From contig CAWFXP010000005.1 in the NCBI GenBank assembly GCA_963819905.1, forward strand, positions 62,001 through 126,000: DNA of 64,000 nucleotides, read 5' to 3'. Position numbers and translations under genes: made by a program. Positions 1 through 10,499 of the stretch are shown here, piece after piece; position 1 is the first letter of the stretch, and every line of letters starts with the position of its first letter. The DNA comes from CAWCQC01 sp963819905 (GTDB taxonomy: Bacteria > Actinomycetota > Thermoleophilia > Gaiellales > Gaiellaceae). Under the pieces are notes generated by a model, which searched no databases, was not told the DNA's origin, and worked only from the letters and a program-made list of their open reading frames with translations.

Positions 1-773
1 CTCAGATCGACGATCAGGCCTTCGGTGCCCTGGGCGACGAGCCGCTCGGTGGCGGCCACGACCCGCTCTGCCGTATTTCCGAGGAACGAGTCGATGCGGA
101 CGTAGCCGACCCGGTGCCCTGCGCTCGAGAAAACCCGAGCCCGAACGCTTCGAACCTGGATGGGCTTCCGAACCACGCTGAACTGCAGGCCGCTCTTCTC
201 GCCCTTCCGCAGGACTTCCAGCTCTACGACCGTCCCTTCCTCACCCTTGATGAGCGCCAGCGAGCGGTCGAAGGGGATGCCGCTCGCGGGCGTCCCGTCG
301 ATCGAGACGATGATGTCGCCGGGACGGATGCCTGCCTCTCGCGCCGGCCCCGCCGGCGAGCCGGTGACGAGCAGACCGCTGTCGGCCCGGTCGACTCGAA
401 GGCCGACGCCGAAGTAGCGGTGGCTCAGGCGCTCCTGGAGGAGGTCGTACTCGGGCGGAGACAGGTACTCGGTATAGGGATCGCCGAGCGCGTCGAGGAT
501 GAGCGGGATGGACGGGCGGACGAGCGTCGCGGGCGAGACGTGGCGGTAGTACGCCTGCGCGAGCGCGAGCCGAACCTGCTCGATCGCGGCCGGCGGCTGG
601 GCAGGCGGCTCGGGCACGGCGAAGGGCCCGACACCCCAGAGCGGCCCGTGGTGCCAGGTGGGCGCTGCCTCGGCGGCCACGGGCTCCTCAGACTCGCGCT
701 GGTGGTAGACCCAGAACCCCGCACCGGCAGCGAGCAACGCTAGGCCGCATACGATCGCACCCGCTCGTCTCAT
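1..773 (-). CDS. S41-family C-terminal processing peptidase, 5' part (runs off window)
   Basis: The start codon at 771-773 is followed by a short hydrophobic N-terminal segment (residues about 5-21), as in a signal anchor of an exported protease. A PDZ domain spans about residues 118-205, with motifs FGVGLRV, REAGIRPGDIIVSIDG and GEEGTVVELEV. The following segment, ending VGYVRIDSF...GLIVDL, is the beginning of the tail-specific protease (S41) fold. The catalytic Ser/Lys lie beyond position 1, so activity cannot be judged. Family members cleave C-terminal tails of extracytoplasmic proteins. It lies 60 bp downstream of ftsX on the same strand, so it probably belongs to the prfB-ftsE-ftsX transcription unit. 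Confidence 0.85.
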   Translation of the reverse strand, partial: MRRAGAIVCGLALLAAGAGFWVYHQRESEEPVAAEAAPTWHHGPLWGVGPFAVPEPPAQPPAAIEQVRLALAQAYYRHVSPATLVRPSIPLILDALGDPYTEYLSPPEYDLLQERLSHRYFGVGLRVDRADSGLLVTGSPAGPAREAGIRPGDIIVSIDGTPASGIPFDRSLALIKGEEGTVVELEVLRKGEKSGLQFSVVRKPIQVRSVRARVFSSAGHRVGYVRIDSFLGNTAERVVAATERLVAQGTEGLIVDL

Positions 774-833
774 CGGCGAATGGTGGAGATGCCCGAGTAT
801 ATGTGCAGCCGCGGAGAGCCGCGCAGACGGGGC

Positions 834-1727
834 TCAGACGCGCAGGAAGCGCCGCAAGGTGATCCCGGAGCCGAGCGCCCCGAGCAGCAGGCCCGCGGCG
901 ACGAGGATCAGCGCCACGATCCCGAAGCTCCACGCGTGGACGTCGTCACCGGCGTTCTTGATCGTGTCGCTGAAGATCGCGGGCAGCGCGGCCTCACGGC
1001 CGATGAAGAGCAGAACCACGGCCAGCACGCTCCCGACCAGTCCGCAGATGAGGCCTTCGAGCATGAACGGGCCGCGGACGAACCAGTTCGACGCTCCGAC
1101 GAGCTTCATGACCTCGATCTCGCGGCGTCTCGAGAAGATCGAGAGCCTGATCGTGTTCGCGATGAGGATGATCGACGCGACGAGCAGGAGGAACGAGGCG
1201 ATCAGGAAGACGATCTCGATGATTCCCGCCACCTTGAGGATCTGGTCGGTCTTGCGCTTCGCGTAGTCCACCTTCTCGACGCCCGCGGGCAGCGGCTCGA
1301 GCCGCTCGGCGATCAGCTCGGAATCCTCGGCCACCTTGGGCGTCACCTCGTAGGCATCCGGAAGCGGGTTGCCGACCAGGTTCGCGGTCAGCTCGGGCGT
1401 CTGCTCCTTCATCCGCCGGAGTGCCTCGTCACGCGAGACGAAGACCACGGACTTGACCTCCGGCATGGCGACGAGCTTCTCCTTGACCGCGTTGATCTGC
1501 TTCGGCTTCGCATAGGTGTCGCACAGGAGAGGCGTGCAGAAGAAGACCTTGACGACGACCTCCTTCTTCACGTGGTCGGTCCACGAGACCACCCAGGAGC
1601 CGAGCGCGATGAACAGACCGAGCAGAAACATGCCGATCAGGACCGTCATCGTCGCGGCGATGGTGGTCGACAGGTTCGCGAAGATCGAGCGGGTCGCCTC
1701 GCTCACGAACAGCTTGACCTGCTCCAC
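834..1727 (-). CDS. ftsX: Cell division protein FtsX
   Basis: Membrane partner of FtsE. The FtsEX complex couples the divisome to activation of peptidoglycan hydrolases outside the cell. The protein has one N-terminal membrane segment (TMTVLIGMFLLGLFIALGSW), an extracytoplasmic domain with a Cys pair (FFCTPLLCD), and three C-terminal membrane segments, the FtsX/MacB topology. I chose GTG at 1727, 7 nt after the ftsE stop, because it gives the usual FtsX start (EQVKLFVSEATRSI). A GTG at 1766 would add 13 residues and overlap ftsE by 32 nt. Length is about 297 aa, normal for the family. It is co-transcribed with ftsE. Confidence 0.93.
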   Translation of the reverse strand: MEQVKLFVSEATRSIFANLSTTIAATMTVLIGMFLLGLFIALGSWVVSWTDHVKKEVVVKVFFCTPLLCDTYAKPKQINAVKEKLVAMPEVKSVVFVSRDEALRRMKEQTPELTANLVGNPLPDAYEVTPKVAEDSELIAERLEPLPAGVEKVDYAKRKTDQILKVAGIIEIVFLIASFLLLVASIILIANTIRLSIFSRRREIEVMKLVGASNWFVRGPFMLEGLICGLVGSVLAVVLLFIGREAALPAIFSDTIKNAGDDVHAWSFGIVALILVAAGLLLGALGSGITLRRFLRV

Positions 1728-1734
1728 TAGGCGC

Positions 1735-2535
1735 TCACCACGCGTAGCCTCCGCGTCGCTCGTCACGGGCCAGATGGCCCTCGTCGAGCGCGATCACGCG
1801 GCGGCGCATCTTGTCGACCATCTCGCGGTCGTGCGTGGCCATGACGATCGTCGTGCCGGTCTGGTTGATGCGGTAGAGCAGCTGCATGATCCCAACCGAC
1901 GTGTCGGGATCGAGGTTTCCGGTCGGCTCGTCGCAGATGAGAAGGGGCGGGTGATTCACGAACGCGCGGGCGATCGAGACCCGCTGCTGCTCGCCGCCCG
2001 ACAGCTCGTCGGGGTATGAGCCCATCTTGTGGGGGAGGCCGACGAGGTTCAGGACCTCGGGCACCTTGGCGCGAATCTCACGGCGGTTCTGGCCCTGCAC
2101 CTTGAGGGCGTAGGCAACGTTCTCGAACGCGGTTCGGTTGGGGAGGAGCTTGAAGTCCTGGAAGACGCAGCCGATGTTGCGCCGCAGAATCGGCACGAGC
2201 TTCTTCCGCAGCCGCCCGAGCTCGCGGCCCCCGATGATGATGCGGCCGTCCGTCGGCTCGAGCTCCTTGAGCATCAGCCGGATCATGGTCGACTTGCCGG
2301 AACCAGACGCGCCGACGAGGAAGATGAACTCGCCGCGGTCGACGGTGAACGAGACCTCGTTGAGCGCGACCACTCCGGGGTCGTAGATCTTCGTCACCGC
2401 CTCGAAGACGATCATCGGCCGCGACGCGGCCTCTGGTTCCGTCCCGTCGGATGCCGGCGAGTCGGCGACGTCAAGCGCGCTGCCGTTCGTGGCGCGGGCG
2501 GTGTCTGTCAGCTCAGGGTCCGGCGCAGTCGTCAC
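1735..2535 (-). CDS. ftsE: Cell division ATP-binding protein FtsE
   Basis: ABC ATPase that energises FtsX. Walker A GASGSGKST lies at residues 75-83, the signature LSGGEQQR at about 178-185, Walker B with the catalytic Glu in LLICDEP at about 198-204, and the switch His in MATHD. The core begins at about residue 41 (MIVFEAVTKIY). The first 40 residues are an acidic, Ala/Thr-rich, probably disordered extension, so the true start may be the ATG at 2415. The order prfB-ftsE-ftsX is standard in Actinobacteria and other Gram-positives. It is followed immediately by ftsX. Confidence 0.95.
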   Translation of the reverse strand: MTTAPDPELTDTARATNGSALDVADSPASDGTEPEAASRPMIVFEAVTKIYDPGVVALNEVSFTVDRGEFIFLVGASGSGKSTMIRLMLKELEPTDGRIIIGGRELGRLRKKLVPILRRNIGCVFQDFKLLPNRTAFENVAYALKVQGQNRREIRAKVPEVLNLVGLPHKMGSYPDELSGGEQQRVSIARAFVNHPPLLICDEPTGNLDPDTSVGIMQLLYRINQTGTTIVMATHDREMVDKMRRRVIALDEGHLARDERRGGYAW

Positions 2536-2628
2536 GTCGCGGGATTTCGGGGAGGCACACGAGAATCCTTGAGGTCTCGGCCACAGGCGCGCGCCCCGTT
2601 CACTCCTCGACGGCTGAGTGTAGCGAAC

Positions 2629-3733
2629 TCAGGCGACTTTCCCGGTTGCCTGGGCGAGGAGGTAGCCGTGGATCAGGTCGTCGAGACGTCCGTCGAGGAC
2701 GGCCTGGGCGTTGCCCTCCTCGATGCCGGTGCGGTGGTCCTTGACCATCTGGTAGGGATGGAGGACGTAGCTCCGGATCTGACTGCCGAAGCCGATGTCC
2801 TGGGCCGCGCCCCGCTCCGCGCTGAGCTCCGCCTCCCGTTTCTCCTGCTCGAGCTCGACGATCCGGCTCTTCAGGATCCGCAGCGCGGTCGTCTTGTTCG
2901 ACAGCTGCGAGCGCTCGTTCTGGCACTGGACGACGATCCCGCTGGGCACGTGGGTGATGCGGACGGCGGAGTCGGTCTTGTTCACGTGCTGCCCCCCGGC
3001 TCCGCTCGCTCGGTACGTGTCGATCCGGAGGTCGGCTTCGTCGAGCTCGACGTCGACGCTGTCCGGGACGAGCGGGCTGACGATGACCTGTGCGAACGAC
3101 GTATGGCGTCGGTGCGCCTGGTCGAACGGCGAGAGCCGCACCAGCCGATGGACGCCGCGCTCGGCCTTGAGGATGCCGTAGGCGTTCTCGCCTGCGGCGG
3201 TGAACGTCGCCGACTTGAGACCCGCCTCCTCGCCGGGCGACGCCTCCACCAGCTCGGCCTCGAACCCCCGGTCGCCGGCCCAGCGCAGGTACATGCGGAG
3301 AAGCATCTCCGTCCAGTCCTGAGCGTCGGTGCCGCCGGTGCCCGCGTGGATCGTCACGACCGCGTCGCCGCCGTCGTACTCGCCGCGGAAGAGCGCGTCC
3401 TCCTCGAGTCGCTCCAGCTGGCGATGGAGCGGCGCGAGAGCGGTCTCGAGCTCGTCGAGCTCGCCGTCGTCTGCCAGCTCGACCAGCTCTTCGAGGTCGG
3501 CGACCTCGCCCGCGAGCTCCTCGTAGCGCTCGAGGCGCCGGGTCAGGCGAGCGTGCTCGGCGGAGAGCCCGGCCGCGCGCTGTTGGTCGTCCCAGAACCC
3601 CGGCTCGCCCATCTCCTGCTCGAGCTCGGAAAGCCGTGCGGCGATTGCAGACGGGTCAAAGGTAATCACGGACCCAGGCGAGCTGGGCCCTGATCTCCTC
3701 GAGGGCGCTCCTGATCGTGGCGCGATCAGCCAT
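2629..3733 (-). CDS. prfB: Peptide chain release factor 2, expressed by programmed +1 frameshift
   Basis: RF2 terminates translation at UGA and UAA. The gene lies in two frames. A 25-codon leader starts at ATG 3731-3733 behind an AGGGG ribosome site (residues MADRATIRSALEEIRAQL and on) and ends Asp-Tyr-Leu-UGA at 3656-3658. The main frame resumes one base later at Asp-Pro-Ser. The junction CTT TGA C matches the classic RF2 autoregulatory frameshift site. The fused protein is about 367 aa, as expected. It carries SPF (about 201-203), which reads UGA, and GGQ (about 246-248), which catalyses peptidyl-tRNA hydrolysis. Reading from the in-frame start at 3669 instead would lose the N-terminus. Expression should rise when RF2 is limiting. 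Confidence 0.95.
3655..3661 (-). promoter_or_regulatory. RF2 programmed frameshift site (CTTTGAC)
   Basis: On the minus strand the leader frame reads TAC CTT TGA C. The ribosome slips from CTT to TTT at the in-frame UGA and continues with GAC. The heptamer is the one used in bacterial prfB genes. The purine-rich Shine-Dalgarno-like stimulator just upstream of the site in Escherichia coli (AGGGGG) is not evident; only GGGTCCGTG is present. Frameshifting may therefore depend more on slow UGA decoding. Confidence 0.9.
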
Positions 3734-3864
3734 TGCGCCCCTGACGACCCGCCTCACGTTCCTGGGGCCGATCTGGCAAGCGAGGCAAGCGAGCGGCGCG
3801 CAGGACAGTACCCGTAGTACGGCCAAGCGCCGCTCGCGCGGCATCGCGCCGTCCAGCTTGGCCA

Positions 3865-3904
3865 GGCGGGGCGGAGCCGGGCTCCGCCCGGCGGGAGCCC
3901 CGCC
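3865..3904 (-). terminator. Candidate GC hairpin between secA and prfB
   Basis: A perfect 9-bp stem with a 3-nt loop is formed by 3869-3877 and 3881-3889 (GGGCGGAGC / GCTCCGCCC). A second, mutually exclusive pairing joins 3865-3872 with 3897-3904 (GGCGGGGC / GCCCCGCC). It lies just downstream of the secA stop on the coding strand. There is no T-run, so it may be a weak or Rho-assisted terminator or an attenuator before prfB. Confidence 0.4.
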
Positions 3905-3922
3905 GGCCAGGAGCGTGAGGCG

Positions 3923-6562
<2,640 letters not shown>

Positions 6563-6594
6563 GGGAGAAAGGGTAGCGGCCGCCCTGCCGGCCG

Positions 6595-7143
6595 TCAGAG
6601 AGGATCGACGGTGAGCTTCCAGCGGGCTCCGGCCCGCACCGCCCGCGCCACGAACGCCCGCTGCCGCGATCGGCCCGCCGCTTCGACCAGCTCGACAGCC
6701 TCGGCGATCGGCCCGGTCAACTCGACCGAGTCGTCGCCGTCGACGAGCACCGAACGCTCGCCGTCCGGGCCGATCGCGACCGTGATCTCGGTTGCCGTCA
6801 GCCCGTCGGGCAGCTCCACTCCATGGACGTTCGCGCGGCGGCCGCCGAGGAACCAGATCTGCGGGCCCTGACGCAGGGCGACGGCCTCGAACGGCGGCGG
6901 CAGCTGCTCACGGAGCTGCGCGGCCAGGCGTTCGAGCACGGTGGGCGGCCCCGCACCGTCCCCGGGGACGAGGGTGCCCTCCTCGAGCACCGCGAAGCCG
7001 AGCTCTGCCTCCGGCGATCCCGCGAGCTCGGGGATCTCGACCATCGCGGAGACGTCCCACTCGGCCGCTCTCGGGACCCCGGAGACGCCGGCTTCGACCC
7101 AGCGGGGCACGACCCGTGGGTCGGTGATGTCCTCCCGGCTCAC
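6595..7143 (-). CDS. Conserved hypothetical protein coupled to hpf
   Basis: 182 aa, no recognised domain. It is soluble with no membrane segment: an N-terminal acidic half, a central IWFLGGRRANVHGVELPDG segment and a C-terminal basic region. The start is GTG 7143 and overlaps the hpf stop in a GTGA arrangement, implying translational coupling. It ends 32 bp before secA. The position between hpf and secA suggests a ribosome- or export-related accessory role, but nothing in the sequence shows one. Codon use matches the neighbours, so I regard it as a real gene. Confidence 0.7.
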   Translation of the reverse strand: MSREDITDPRVVPRWVEAGVSGVPRAAEWDVSAMVEIPELAGSPEAELGFAVLEEGTLVPGDGAGPPTVLERLAAQLREQLPPPFEAVALRQGPQIWFLGGRRANVHGVELPDGLTATEITVAIGPDGERSVLVDGDDSVELTGPIAEAVELVEAAGRSRQRAFVARAVRAGARWKLTVDPL

Positions 7144-7694
7144 TCCCAGCTCGCGGGCTCGATCAGCCCGTAGTTCCGGTCCCGCCGCCGGTAGACGACG
7201 TTGACGTCGTTCGACTCGACGTTGCGGAAGCAGAAGAAGTCGTGGCCGATCAGCTCGAGCTGCAGCACCGCCTCCTCGGGGGTCATCGGCTTGACTGCGA
7301 ACTGCTTCGTCTTGACGATCACGGGCTCGGCCGGCTCTGCCGCGAGGCTCGGCACCTCCTCCTCGGTCAGATGCGGGGCATGCCTCGCGAGCTGCTTCCG
7401 GGAGCGCTTCTCGCGGTAGCGCTTCACCTGGCGCTCGAGCTTTTCGACGAGCAGGTCGATCGACGCCTTCATGTCGTCCGAGCTCTCCCGCGCGCGCAGG
7501 ATGGGGCCCTTCGTCCAGACCGTCGCCTCGGCGACCTGGCTGTCCACGATCGATGGGTTCTTCTCGACCGCCAGCTCGAGCTCGAGACGCGTCGTGTCGC
7601 TCAGATGTCGGTCGAGCTTCGCGAGCTTCTCCTCCGCGTAGCGATGGATCGAGTCGCTGACCTCGACGTTCTTGCCCTTGACCTGAAGTCTCAT
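7140..7694 (-). CDS. hpf: Long-form ribosome hibernation promoting factor
   Basis: Binds the 30S subunit and promotes 100S ribosome dimers in stationary phase. The N-terminal S30AE domain begins MRLQVKGKNVEVSDSIHRY and includes a beta-alpha-beta region (LELELAVEKNPSI). After a basic linker, the C-terminal dimerisation domain contains KPMTPEEAVLQLELIGHDFF and NVVYRRRDRNYGLIEP, typical of the long form. I placed the start at ATG 7694 because a strong ribosome site (AAAGGAGG) lies just upstream. An earlier in-frame GTG would add 24 unrelated residues. Length is 184 aa. It is translationally coupled to the next gene. Confidence 0.95.
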   Translation of the reverse strand: MRLQVKGKNVEVSDSIHRYAEEKLAKLDRHLSDTTRLELELAVEKNPSIVDSQVAEATVWTKGPILRARESSDDMKASIDLLVEKLERQVKRYREKRSRKQLARHAPHLTEEEVPSLAAEPAEPVIVKTKQFAVKPMTPEEAVLQLELIGHDFFCFRNVESNDVNVVYRRRDRNYGLIEPASWE

Positions 7695-7762
7695 CGGAGC
7701 CTCCTTTCCCTCGCCGGGCGGCCTCGAGGGAGCACGGCGAACGGGGTCACGGGAACCGGGCC

Positions 7763-8446
7763 TCACTCTAGCCCACCCGGGCGTGCCCGAAGCGCCCGGG
7801 CGAACGTCACCACCTCGATCGTCCCGGCGCCCGCCCGGCGAAGCGCGGCTGCCGCGGCCGCCACGGTCGCACCGCTGGTGTACACGTCGTCCACGAGCAC
7901 GACGCCGGCCGGGACGCTACGGCAGCTCCGAAAGGCGCCGGCCACGTTCCGGCGGCGTTCCTCGAGCCGGAGCCCCCGCTGCGGGCGCGGCGACCTCGCG
8001 CGGACGAGCAGCCGGAGCACCGGCAGGTGCCACTGCCGCCCGAGCTCCTGGGCCAGCTGCTGCGCGGGGTTGAAGCCGCGCCAGAGCTCGCGGCCGAGAA
8101 CTGCGGGAACGAAGGTAACGGCGTCGCCTGCGGGGCGCGGGAGCGCCTCGCCGACGAGCTCGGCGGCCGTCCCGGCGAGCCGTCGCCTACCCCCGTCCTT
8201 CCACGCTGCCACCAGCCGTGCCGCGGTTCCCTCATAGGAGGCGGCAGCGCGGGCGGTGAGGAAGGCCAGGCGCCGGCCGGCGCACTCGCGGCAGCGGCGA
8301 ACCGGCCACGCGACGGGATTGCCGCAGCGCTCGCAAAGCGGCGGCCGGATCAGGTGTACGTCACGCCGGCAGGCCGTGCAGAACGCCGTTCCGTCGATGC
8401 CGCAGCCCGCGCACCGCTCGGGAAGCAACAGGTCGGCGAGCCCCAC
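7763..8446 (-). CDS. ComF-family phosphoribosyltransferase-like protein
   Basis: The N-terminal double zinc ribbon has Cys pairs near residues 12/15, 23/26, 38/41 and 52/55. It is followed by a type I PRTase domain with the PRPP-binding loop VLVDDVYTSGAT at about 183-194. ComF/GntX proteins are linked to DNA uptake in competent bacteria, but no other competence gene is in the window, so that role is unproven. Length (227 aa) and architecture match the family. It lies 45 bp downstream of the nucleotidyltransferase gene. Confidence 0.88.
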   Translation of the reverse strand: MGLADLLLPERCAGCGIDGTAFCTACRRDVHLIRPPLCERCGNPVAWPVRRCRECAGRRLAFLTARAAASYEGTAARLVAAWKDGGRRRLAGTAAELVGEALPRPAGDAVTFVPAVLGRELWRGFNPAQQLAQELGRQWHLPVLRLLVRARSPRPQRGLRLEERRRNVAGAFRSCRSVPAGVVLVDDVYTSGATVAAAAAALRRAGAGTIEVVTFARALRARPGGLE

Positions 8447-8491
8447 GCGTCGAGCGTAGGCCCGGAAAGCGCGCGAGAGCCTGCGCGAGCG

Positions 8492-9517
8492 CTACGAATC
8501 GAGCGCAGCGGGGTAACGAAGGATGCTCTCGGCGAGCTTCGACGCATCACCGAAGATGCCCGCGATCGCGATCCCCTCGTCCGGGACGACGCTGCCGGGC
8601 AGGAGCGCCGCGCTTCGGATCGCCGCAGCCTTCCCGACCCGGGAGTCGGCGCCGATCGCCGCAGGGCCGCGGATGAAGGCGCCCTCCTCGATGGCGACGT
8701 TCCGCCCGAGCACGACCGGCCCTTCGATCGACGCGCCCGGGTCGATCGAGCACCCCGGCTCCGCCCAGACGCCGGGTGCGATCTCCTCGCCCGGGATCTG
8801 CAGGCGGACCCGCCCGGAGACGGCGTCGAGGATCGAGTTCCTGAGCTCGTCGAGGCCGCCAACGTCGTTCCAGTAGGCCATCGTCGTGTAGGCGTAGACC
8901 GGCTCCCCGGCCGAGACGAGCGCGGGCCAGACGTCCTCGCCGAAGTCGTAGAAGGTGCCCGCAGGCACACGGTCGAGCAGCTCGGGCTCGATGACGTAGA
9001 CGCCGCAGTTGGCCAGGTCGGAGCGGGCCTCGTCACGCCGCGGCTTCTCCTGGAACCCACGGATGCGCGTATCCCGATCGAGGATGACGACGCCGTAGGC
9101 CGACGGGTCGTCCACGGGCTTGACGGCCAGCGTGGCAAGGGCTCCGGTCCGTCGGTGATGGCCGAGCAGGGCGGTTACGTCGACGTCGTGCAGCCCGTCC
9201 CCCGAGGTGATGAGGAGCGTCTCGCGGCCCCAGAAGTCCTCGAGGCGCTTCGTCCCCCCCGCCGTGCCCAGGAGCTCGGTCTCCTCGGACCAGCGAATGG
9301 TCATCCCGAGCGGCGAGCCGTCCCCGAAGTACCCGGTGATCAGCTCCGGGAAGATGTGGATGTTGATGCCGACCTCGCGGACGTCGTGGTTCGCGAGCAG
9401 GTTCAGGAGGTGATGGAGCACCGGCCGGTTCGCGATCGGCACCATCGGCTTGGGGAGGAAGTCGGTGAGCGGCCGGAGCCTCGTGCCGAGGCCGGCGGCC
9501 ATGATCATCGCCTTCAT
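8492..9517 (-). CDS. Sugar-1-phosphate nucleotidyltransferase with left-handed beta-helix
   Basis: Makes NDP-sugars from NTP and sugar-1-phosphate. The N-terminal Rossmann-like domain begins MKAMIMAAGLGTRLRPLT with the activating lysine region FLPKPMVPIANRP. Further motifs are DGLHDVD and CGVYVIEPELL. The C-terminal third (from about residue 245) is hexapeptide-repeat-like (GASIEGPVVLGRNVAIEEGA), as in mannose-1-phosphate guanylyltransferase/GlmU relatives. The nucleotide and sugar cannot be fixed from sequence. The start overlaps the mtnA stop (ATGA). It probably supplies cell-surface glycan synthesis with the other sugar genes nearby. Confidence 0.88.
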   Translation of the reverse strand: MKAMIMAAGLGTRLRPLTDFLPKPMVPIANRPVLHHLLNLLANHDVREVGINIHIFPELITGYFGDGSPLGMTIRWSEETELLGTAGGTKRLEDFWGRETLLITSGDGLHDVDVTALLGHHRRTGALATLAVKPVDDPSAYGVVILDRDTRIRGFQEKPRRDEARSDLANCGVYVIEPELLDRVPAGTFYDFGEDVWPALVSAGEPVYAYTTMAYWNDVGGLDELRNSILDAVSGRVRLQIPGEEIAPGVWAEPGCSIDPGASIEGPVVLGRNVAIEEGAFIRGPAAIGADSRVGKAAAIRSAALLPGSVVPDEGIAIAGIFGDASKLAESILRYPAALDS

Positions 9518-10476
9518 CCCGCCCGCCCCGCACTCGGGGAGGCGGCCGCCAGCGATCGCTCGTAGGGCGCCCGGTGGATTCCGGCCTCGGTGACGATCGC
9601 GCCGACGAGCGCGGCTGGAGTGACGTCGAAGGCCGGGTTCCGAGCGGAGAAGCGCTCGCTGACCTCGCGCGGCGAGCGCTCCTCGACCGGGATCTCGCCG
9701 CCCGCCGAGGCGTTGCGATCGATCGTCGACGTCGGCGCGACGACGACGAAGGGAATGCGATGGTAGTCGGCCAGCACGGCGAGACTATATGTGCCGATCT
9801 TGTTCGCGACGTCGCCGTTCGCGGCGATGCGGTCGGCGCCGACGAAGACGTGGGTGACCTCGCCGGCAGCCATGAGCGCGCCGGCGGCGCCGTCCACCTG
9901 CACGGTGTACGGGATCCCGGCCCGCTCGAGCTCCCAGGCCGTCAGGCGCGCACCCTGGTCGAGCGGGCGCGTCTCGCCGACGAAGACGTGCTCGAGCAGG
10001 CCACGCGCGAACGCCGTGCGGAGCGCCCCGAGCGCCGATCCGTGCCCGGCGGTCGCGAGCGCTCCGGTGTTGCAGTGCGTCAGAGCTCTCGCGCCGGGCG
10101 AGAAGAGCGCTGCCGCGTGCTCGCCCATCGCCACACAGCGGGACACCTCGTCGCGGTGGATCGCCCGCGCCCGCTCGGCGAGCACGTCCGGATCGCTCCC
10201 TCCGCGACGCATCTCGTCGATCGCCCAGCGCAGGTTGACGGCAGTCGGCCGCGAGGCGAGCAGCACCTCTGCCGCCTCGCCGAGGTCGTCCCCGCGGCGG
10301 GCGGCGAGCGCATAGCCCATGGCCGCCGCCACGCCGATCGAGGGAGCGCCGCGGACGGCGAGCGTCCGGATCGCCTCGGCCACCTCGGCCACCGTGAGGC
10401 ATTCGAGATCGACAGCCTCCCCGGGCAGGCGGCGCTGGTCGAGGAGCACGACGCGGTCGCCGGCGAGGCGCACCAC
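9514..10476 (-). CDS. mtnA: S-methyl-5-thioribose-1-phosphate isomerase (MtnA)
   Basis: Isomerises methylthioribose-1-P to methylthioribulose-1-P in methionine salvage. The family pattern is clear: LLDQRRLPGE near the N-terminus, RGAPSIGVAAAMG, the catalytic Cys in THCNTGALAT (about 135) and the catalytic Asp in VGADRIAANGDVANKIGTY (about 215). Length is 320 aa. The start is a GTG. It follows ahcY by 23 bp, a sensible methionine/SAM-cycle pairing, although it sits within a run of sugar-nucleotide genes. Some relatives act on ribose-1,5-bisphosphate or are eIF2B-like, but the MtnA assignment is better. Confidence 0.92.
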   Translation of the reverse strand: MVRLAGDRVVLLDQRRLPGEAVDLECLTVAEVAEAIRTLAVRGAPSIGVAAAMGYALAARRGDDLGEAAEVLLASRPTAVNLRWAIDEMRRGGSDPDVLAERARAIHRDEVSRCVAMGEHAAALFSPGARALTHCNTGALATAGHGSALGALRTAFARGLLEHVFVGETRPLDQGARLTAWELERAGIPYTVQVDGAAGALMAAGEVTHVFVGADRIAANGDVANKIGTYSLAVLADYHRIPFVVVAPTSTIDRNASAGGEIPVEERSPREVSERFSARNPAFDVTPAALVGAIVTEAGIHRAPYERSLAAASPSAGRAG

Positions 10477-10499
10477 GTCCTCGGGCGCGAGATCCGAGC

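Noticed and set aside
834..1730. A plus-strand 316-aa frame opposite ftsX
   Set aside because: It is an Asp/Arg-rich shadow frame; ftsX on the minus strand has clear membrane segments and operon context.
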